Assembly (NCBI GenBank): GCA_021793155.1
Contig: JAJYTF010000002.1
Coordinates: forward strand, 126,392 to 190,391
Length of the DNA: 64,000 nucleotides
Source of the DNA: Pseudomonadota bacterium
GTDB taxonomy: Bacteria > Pseudomonadota > Alphaproteobacteria > Rhodospirillales > Magnetospirillaceae
Reading direction: 5' to 3'
Below are positions 59,005-64,000 of the stretch, in pieces; the first letter of the stretch is position 1; each line of letters starts with the position of its first letter. The notes below the pieces were generated by a model. That model was not told where the DNA came from, searched no databases, and saw nothing but the letters and a program-made list of their open reading frames with translations. The translations under genes and the position numbers were made by a program.

Positions 59005-61224
59005 TCACGACGGCAGATAGCGGGCAAAGGCGTCCTTGAACTGATCCAGCATGTATCCCTTGGCGGTGTTGCCGCCGACGCGGATGGTGGACGGCGACAC
59101 ACGGAAATCCGCCAGCAACCCGGCAAGCCTCCGGGCACTGATTGCCTTACCGTGCGACCAATCGCTCCAGGGACGCTCCCGCATCGACACCAGCAGACCG
59201 AGCAGTTCGTCGGTCGTCAGCCGGTCCTTACCGGACCTCCGGAAGGCGTCCCGGATGTCGGCGAGCAACTGTGTCCGGATCGACGGCTCCGCGCCTGCCG
59301 CCTCGCCGCTCAGCGTCAACGCGGAATGCCTGGCCTTCACGGGCCAGTCTCCGCCCACCTGATCGGCGATAGCGAGCAAGGGGCGCCAGTTGTCGGCCGC
59401 CCGATCGCCCAGTTGCGTCGGGATGGCGGGGTCCGCGTCGGCCAGCGCGGCGAGATGATCCGCTGCCCACCGGGCCGCCTTGCGGGCAAGCGTCTCACCA
59501 TGAGGACGGTCCAGCCGGAACCGTTCCACCCGCTCGTCCGGCAGCCGCCGTCGCATGGGCACGATGACGGCCCGGTCCTCGATGGTCCCGGCCAATCGCC
59601 CGATGGCGGCGAGGACGGTCGGGCAGCAGGTGGCGAACTGGCGCGGCGTGTGGTCGTCGCCGACCAGGCGGACCACGTTGCCGTCCCTTGCGTGCCCGCT
59701 GTTGAGGATGCCGCGCAGTTCCTCATTGTCCTTGGCGAAGCTGTCGGCCTCGTCAACGAGCAGCGTAGGGCGCGCCACCTCGATGGTGCGGAACACGGCG
59801 GCCGGGGTGATGTTGGCGGTGGGCAGCGGCTTGGGCACCAGTCCGGCGAGGATGCGCAGCACCGTCGTCTTGCCGCACTGCTTCTCGGGCGAGGTGAGCA
59901 CCAGGCGCGGACTGATCGGCGACGCTTCGAAGCAATGGGCGTGGACAGTCCACAGCGCCAGCGCCTCGGCGGCGCCCGCCGGGAGAGCCGCGAAGTGCCG
60001 GAAGTGCGCGGCGATGCCGTCCAGCAATTCGGCGCCGTCGACTGGTTCGGGCCACGGCTCGGGCGTGGGCAGGGTCAGGGCGCGGCCGGACAGCGTGGCG
60101 TCCTCCTCGCCGCGTTCGGCGGAGACCATCTTGTCGAGCGTCCCCACACGGATGCCCAGCCGCTCCGCCGCATCCTTCCGGGCGCGGTCGTATTCGGCGG
60201 CGGACAGGCGCGACAACGCCGTGATTTCGGATTGGAAGGTGTCGTCCCCGGCACTGACAGACCCCGACGTCTCGGCATTCCAAGTGTAATGCTCCCGGCA
60301 CCCGGCGACGGCCTGTTGTACCACCCGCGCGCCGTAAGTCGCGCCGTCGCTGTAATGGCGCTCGTCCCATTTCGGCCGGAGCAGGCCGGACTTCCTGAAC
60401 AGGTTGTCCATCCAATCGGCGCGCCCGCCGGTCCAGAAGGCGAGCATGGAGCAGAGCGCCAGATCGGCCTCGGACTGGGACGGATAGCCCGCCGTCCGCC
60501 AGTCCCCGTCCCAAAGCAGGCCGAACCGTTCGCCGTTGGCGGCGCCGCGCGCCTTCGTGAGAAGCGTGTCGTCGGGAACCGGCGGAGCCGACGTGTCGGC
60601 CGCGGGAACAGCAGAACCGGACGCGCCGAAGATGTCGGAATGGAACGCATCCAATTCGGCCTGCCGTTCCTCCACCCTGGGAAAGCGTGGAACGCGGTTG
60701 CCCGTGAAGGTCAGGTAGCGGCCGCTGTCGTACATCTCCACGGCGCCCTTGCGGCGCCCGCCGGGCGGGAGCTTGCCGCGGATGATGATGTGCACCCCGG
60801 TGTTGCTCGGGCTGGCCTCTGTATAGGAGGCGAACCTCAGGATGGCCTCGCGGGCTTCTGGCTTGGTGAACGCGCGTGTCGCTGCGTCGATGCAGCCGTC
60901 CAGGTCGATGCCGACGAACGGGTCATCCGCGGTCAGGACGAACCCCAGCCCAGTGTCCGCCGCCCGTCGGCACATGGCGACGGCGGCCTCGAACGTCGCC
61001 CATGTCGTCGGGTCGGACACGCTGGCCGGACGCCCGGTCTTGGCGTCCAGCGGAACCTTGCGCGGCTTTCCGCCCGGGTTGGCGACGTAGCGCCAGCAGA
61101 CCCACTGTGGAACCTCGCGCAGGTCGGCCGGGATGTTGTCGAATAGCGGCGCTAGCGCGATCGGCAAGTCAGGCGTGGAAGCGGGCGTCGCCGCTGGAAT
61201 TGTGGTATGTTGATCGGCGGTCAT
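59005..61224 (-). CDS. phage/satellite-type primase-polymerase with helicase-like domain
   Basis: A 739-residue replication protein. The N-terminal part resembles NrS-1/prim-pol domains (PQWVCWRYVANPGGKPRKVP, and the acidic motif FVGIDLDGC at ~104-112, then GVHIIIRGKLP). The C-terminal part is a DUF3631-type ATPase with Walker A SPEKQCGKTTVLR (~445) and Walker B PTLLVDEAD (~486). Such fusions initiate replication of satellites and integrated elements. ATG at 61224 with AAAGGACG upstream; an upstream extension is not conserved-looking. Confidence 0.85.
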   Translation of the reverse strand: MTADQHTTIPAATPASTPDLPIALAPLFDNIPADLREVPQWVCWRYVANPGGKPRKVPLDAKTGRPASVSDPTTWATFEAAVAMCRRAADTGLGFVLTADDPFVGIDLDGCIDAATRAFTKPEAREAILRFASYTEASPSNTGVHIIIRGKLPPGGRRKGAVEMYDSGRYLTFTGNRVPRFPRVEERQAELDAFHSDIFGASGSAVPAADTSAPPVPDDTLLTKARGAANGERFGLLWDGDWRTAGYPSQSEADLALCSMLAFWTGGRADWMDNLFRKSGLLRPKWDERHYSDGATYGARVVQQAVAGCREHYTWNAETSGSVSAGDDTFQSEITALSRLSAAEYDRARKDAAERLGIRVGTLDKMVSAERGEEDATLSGRALTLPTPEPWPEPVDGAELLDGIAAHFRHFAALPAGAAEALALWTVHAHCFEASPISPRLVLTSPEKQCGKTTVLRILAGLVPKPLPTANITPAAVFRTIEVARPTLLVDEADSFAKDNEELRGILNSGHARDGNVVRLVGDDHTPRQFATCCPTVLAAIGRLAGTIEDRAVIVPMRRRLPDERVERFRLDRPHGETLARKAARWAADHLAALADADPAIPTQLGDRAADNWRPLLAIADQVGGDWPVKARHSALTLSGEAAGAEPSIRTQLLADIRDAFRRSGKDRLTTDELLGLLVSMRERPWSDWSHGKAISARRLAGLLADFRVSPSTIRVGGNTAKGYMLDQFKDAFARYLPS

Positions 61225-61273
61225 AATTCGTCGTCCTTTGACAACCCGTGCGCCGTTCGCAGCGGCGCACCGG

Positions 61274-61759
61274 TCAATCGAAACGGTCGTATTGGGCGGC
61301 GAGGAAGGCGAGCGCGCCTCGTTCAAAGATCCCGGCGAGCACGCGACGACCTTCGCTCAAGACGAAGTCCCTGCCCCCGCGCCGCTTGGCAAGCACGCGC
61401 ACGATTTCCCAGAAGTCGCGCACATCCAAGGGGGTGACCCAAGACCGGGAGGGATCCCATTTCACTTGGCGCAGAACCAGGAGCGTCTCGTCCAGGAGTA
61501 GGCGTTTGGACGGACCCGCGATATTGACGAGGTAATCTTCCGCCCCGATTACCCACCCGTTGCTCTGCCTGCCGTGAACTTCGAGTTGATGGCGGAGAGT
61601 GTCCCGGTGGTCATTGTCGGCCGTTGCGTATTCGCCAAGCCTGCGGCTGACATCAGCGGCCAGCGAGCGTCCCTCGCCTTTGTTTGGATAGGCGCCTGGC
61701 ATGCTCCGACCGATCCAGGGAGCAATGACGGTAGGCCGCCCGATCATGGCGCTCGTCAT
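61274..61759 (-). CDS. hypothetical protein
   Basis: A 161-residue protein (MTSAMIGRPTVIAPWIGRSM...) of mixed alpha/beta composition, with DHRDTLRHQLEVHGR and LDVRDFWEIVRVLAKRRGG. No recognised domain. Its ATG at 61759 overlaps the AlpA-type gene stop by 4 bases and the primase starts 50 bases downstream, so it is probably cotranscribed with both. Confidence 0.65.
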   Translation of the reverse strand: MTSAMIGRPTVIAPWIGRSMPGAYPNKGEGRSLAADVSRRLGEYATADNDHRDTLRHQLEVHGRQSNGWVIGAEDYLVNIAGPSKRLLLDETLLVLRQVKWDPSRSWVTPLDVRDFWEIVRVLAKRRGGRDFVLSEGRRVLAGIFERGALAFLAAQYDRFD

Positions 61760-61971
61760 CGGACCTGCTCCGGTTCCATGGCCGGTGCGTAGTTGACGCG
61801 TGGACGGTTTGCCAGCCAGGCGTCGATCTCGGAAGCCACCCAGCCGACGCTGTTGGGGCCGAGCTGCACCGGGGCGGGAAACGTGCCCGCGCGGATGCGC
61901 CGCCACCGCTGCACGCGCGATAGCCCGGTCAGGCGCCGCACTTCGGGTTCGCGTATAATCCTGGTGTCCAT
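61756..61971 (-). CDS. AlpA-family transcriptional regulator
   Basis: A 71-residue AlpA/excisionase-type DNA-binding protein: IIREPEVRRLTGLSRVQRWR is the HTH, and GTFPAPVQLGPNSVGWVASE with IDAWLANR is the typical wing and end. AlpA-type proteins activate integrase genes or direct excision in P4-like elements. ATG at 61971. It overlaps the next gene by 4 bases. Confidence 0.9.
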   Translation of the reverse strand: MDTRIIREPEVRRLTGLSRVQRWRRIRAGTFPAPVQLGPNSVGWVASEIDAWLANRPRVNYAPAMEPEQVR

Positions 61972-62077
61972 TGTGTGCCTCACAGTTCAACGCCGTTCTT
62001 GGCGTTTCTTCAGGAGGCATCATTGCGGACAGGGCCTTGCCTCATCAAACAGAGGCATTCCCGAATCAAACCGAGCG

Positions 62078-62800
62078 CTATTCGCTTCGGTTTCTCTCAG
62101 AGTATTTTTGAATGTTAATGCCGATATTTATTCTTACGGTATCGGGTGACACACCTCGGAAATATGCTCCAAGCCAATCAATTCCCGAAAGGTCATTGTA
62201 TACCCTGGCCTTCCAACCACGTTTCATCTCAGGTTTGTTTTTCGCCAGGTATTCATCGGCGGCCATTGGCGCCGCCGCCTTGATGGAAGTGGCCTTTGCC
62301 CATGCCGGAGGGGCATCGGGTGCCGACTGTTCTGGCCACACCCCGAGGACATCCGCGCGGCGGAGCAAAATCGGTCGGAAGAATGGGGCTAACTTGGCGC
62401 GCGCCGCCGCTTCATTCCCCTCGCGGTCGACCATCGCCTCACAAATCAGGATAGGGTCGTCGACTACACGCCCGCCGTCTTCGAGATCGATCAAGGCGTT
62501 TTTCCAGAACCCTGCTTTGCTCCATGCAGGGAGCACGGGGCGGTGCGCCCATTCATCGGCTGAAATTGCCGTGCCGTCGAAACCCCATCGAGCACCGTCT
62601 TCATTTTTCCCGCTGACAGCGTGAAATTCGTCGTGGGCCACCAATTCTCCGGATGCCACGGCCTCTTCGGATAGGGCGGAGCGCAGTTGCCGCAATGCCT
62701 CATCCTGGCCACATCGATCAACTCGCATGACGTGGTCGACAGCCTCGACCAACGTCATCCATTTGACCCGATCCTGCGCTTGCTTCGTCACATATGGCAT
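62078..62800 (-). CDS. hypothetical protein
   Basis: A 240-residue soluble protein starting MPYVTKQAQDRVKWMTLVEA with AAGGAAG upstream. Segments such as VDHVMRVDRCGQDEALRQLRSAL look helical and WGFDGTAISADEWAHRP is a compact, aromatic-rich part. No family recognised. It lies 28 bases after the integrase stop on the same strand. Confidence 0.65.
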   Translation of the reverse strand: MPYVTKQAQDRVKWMTLVEAVDHVMRVDRCGQDEALRQLRSALSEEAVASGELVAHDEFHAVSGKNEDGARWGFDGTAISADEWAHRPVLPAWSKAGFWKNALIDLEDGGRVVDDPILICEAMVDREGNEAAARAKLAPFFRPILLRRADVLGVWPEQSAPDAPPAWAKATSIKAAAPMAADEYLAKNKPEMKRGWKARVYNDLSGIDWLGAYFRGVSPDTVRINIGINIQKYSERNRSE

Positions 62801-62828
62801 GTCGCTTCCTTGTCCGCTCTGAAGAGGG

Positions 62829-64000
62829 TCAGGCCACCAACGGCACGACGTTCGACGGCGCTGGTTCGGCAGCCGGTTCCTCGTCGCTGGCCAGAGTTTC
62901 GGCCACGTCATCCCACTTGACGCCAGCCATGTGAAGCAGGAGCGCCTCCCACTTCTCCATGGCGTCCCGCTTTTCGTCGAGATACTCGAAGCGGTCGTAG
63001 ATGTCGGTGACGTCGTCCTTTTTCCGCTTCGCGTGGTTGATGATCTTTTTCTTGATCTGCTGCGGCACTTTCAACAGGCCCATGTAGGTCACACCAGACC
63101 GGCGCATGTCGTGGATTGTGACGCCGAGCAGCTTCGCCGCCTCCTTGATTTTGATCCACCGCTTTTCGAGGAAGACGCGCCGGACATGGTCTTTTTCGAG
63201 AATGTCAGACTGGAAAACGTAGACGTCGTTCTCGCCCGCCACCTCCTCCAAGTTCAGAAGGCAGCCCATGGCGAACGTGCCCAGCGGCACCACGTGCTCC
63301 AGGGTATTCTTGGCGTGGTCGCCCGGAATGGTCCACAAGGCCCTGTTCCAGTCGATGTCCTCCCACCTCATGCGGAGCACTTCCATTTCGCGCTGCATGG
63401 TCAGGGCAATGAGTTGGAACGCCGCCACGCCGTGCTGGCCGAGGCTCTCCACGTCGAGCGCCTTCCAGAAGGAGTAGAATTCCATTTCGGACAGATAGCG
63501 CGACCGGTTCTTGACCTCGCCGGGCTTCTTGATCCCGGCGGCTGGGTTGAGGAACGGCATGTCCTTCTCGTCGATCGCCCAGTTGTACATCTTGCGCACG
63601 ACTTCGAGCGTGTGGTTCGCCCTGATAAGGGCACCCCGGTCGATGATCGGCTGGAGGACATCGCGCACGTCCTGCCGTTTCACGTCTATGGCCCGCTTGC
63701 GCCCGATGAGCGGCAGGACTTCCCGGTTCAGGATTTGCTCGTCTTTCTTCCACGAGCGCTTTTTCCTCTTGGCGTGCTGCTCGATATAGAGCTTGGCTAA
63801 GTCTTCGACCGTGTCCATGCGGACCTTCAGGCGCTTGCTCTCGGTGGCCGGATCTTGGCCCGCCTCGGCCTTTCGTAACGCCACCTTCGCGGCGTCGCGT
63901 GCATCGGCCAATCCCTTCTGAGGGTAGCTGCCGACCTTCATCCGGCGCTTGATGCCGTTGTAGCGGTACATCACGATCCATGTGCGGGTTCCGCCGGACG
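62829..64000 (-). CDS. P4-type tyrosine integrase (5' end beyond window)
   Basis: 390 residues of an integrase with an N-terminal DUF4102-like domain; the frame stays open to the window edge (TWIVMYRYNGIKRRMKVGSY aligns ~40-50 residues into such proteins), so the start is outside. Catalytic residues: R in LTMQREMEVLRMRWEDID, HDMRRSG (H and R), INHAKRKK, and nucleophile Y in DIYDRFEY. It would integrate the second element at a tRNA or similar gene to the right. Confidence 0.93.
   Translation of the reverse strand, partial: SGGTRTWIVMYRYNGIKRRMKVGSYPQKGLADARDAAKVALRKAEAGQDPATESKRLKVRMDTVEDLAKLYIEQHAKRKKRSWKKDEQILNREVLPLIGRKRAIDVKRQDVRDVLQPIIDRGALIRANHTLEVVRKMYNWAIDEKDMPFLNPAAGIKKPGEVKNRSRYLSEMEFYSFWKALDVESLGQHGVAAFQLIALTMQREMEVLRMRWEDIDWNRALWTIPGDHAKNTLEHVVPLGTFAMGCLLNLEEVAGENDVYVFQSDILEKDHVRRVFLEKRWIKIKEAAKLLGVTIHDMRRSGVTYMGLLKVPQQIKKKIINHAKRKKDDVTDIYDRFEYLDEKRDAMEKWEALLLHMAGVKWDDVAETLASDEEPAAEPAPSNVVPLVA

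Larger units (their letters stand above)
57372..64000. mobile_element. second, satellite-like integrated element (partial)
   Basis: A run of minus-strand genes with no housekeeping content: P4-type integrase (cut by the window edge), hypothetical, AlpA-type regulator, hypothetical, primase/helicase, HGGxSTG protein, lipoprotein and membrane protein. The integrase reads inward from the right, so its attachment gene should lie beyond 64000. The left limit is uncertain; I place it at the previous element's end. Confidence 0.55.

Noticed and set aside
59152-61146. A 664-codon plus-strand frame opposite the primase
   Set aside because: Arg/Gly/Ala-rich shadow frame without motifs; the minus strand carries Walker motifs and a proper start.

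Overview
The window reads as a high-GC alphaproteobacterial chromosome, most likely Rhodospirillales (Magnetospirillum/Phaeospirillum-like). This is inferred from the gene order murA-hisG-hisD-UPF0262-phosphatase-infA-maf-rng-yacG, the short HisG, a long-chain polyprenyl diphosphate synthase, an aa3-type cox operon and polyhydroxybutyrate/ketone genes. It is an inference from content, not a measured placement.

Layout. 1-1.2 kb: sparse DNA with one hypothetical gene. 1.2-9.1 kb: tRNA-Phe and a conserved housekeeping block (yacG, rng, maf, infA, histidine synthesis, murA, dcd). 9.3-12.0 kb: a small accessory island beside tRNA-Thr with two toxin-antitoxin pairs (MntA/HepT and HigB/HigA-like) and an IS91-family transposase remnant. 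12.1-16.5 kb: a stressosome module (globin-fold RsbR, RsbS, RsbT, RsbX) wired to a histidine kinase and flanked by two receiver proteins. 16.8-25 kb: an MgtC/DUF4010 protein, modBC without modA, a candidate structured RNA, and the cytochrome c oxidase operon coxB-coxA-ctaG-coxC. 25-30.3 kb: a PHB/ketone cluster (esterase, AcuI-like reductase, 3-hydroxybutyrate dehydrogenase, patatin, acetoacetate decarboxylase). 30.3-33.9 kb: EmrAB-type efflux with a divergent TetR repressor. 34-45.8 kb: dihydroorotase, asparagine synthetase, two glycosyltransferases, YgfZ, an atypical Nramp-like transporter, an MFS protein, SppA, a tRNA methyltransferase and a polyprenyl synthase.

45.9-57.4 kb is an integrative mobilizable element inserted in tRNA-Pro(CGG). 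A 52-bp copy of the tRNA 3' end lies at each border, a tyrosine integrase sits next to the tRNA, and TGCGGGACA-type repeats occur just inside both ends. The cargo is unusual: a MobA/MobL relaxase with a small ORF embedded in another frame, two inverted copies of an oriT-like 50-bp sequence around the mobilization accessory gene, and a translationally coupled cassette of small membrane proteins with an orphan DotA/TraY-family protein and no other secretion genes. The original tRNA-Pro terminator is now on the far side of the element.

57.4-64 kb is a second, compact element running off the right edge (P4-type integrase, unknown gene, AlpA regulator, unknown gene, primase/helicase, HGGxSTG protein, lipoprotein). 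A nested-palindrome region beside the primase could be its origin. It resembles a phage satellite or plasmid-like island.

The strongest candidates for undescribed biology are the mobilizable element (paired inverted oriT-like sites plus orphan DotA/TraY cassette), the stressosome whose RsbR lacks the usual haem-ligand histidine, and families of intergenic hairpin repeats whose stems differ by compensating changes.
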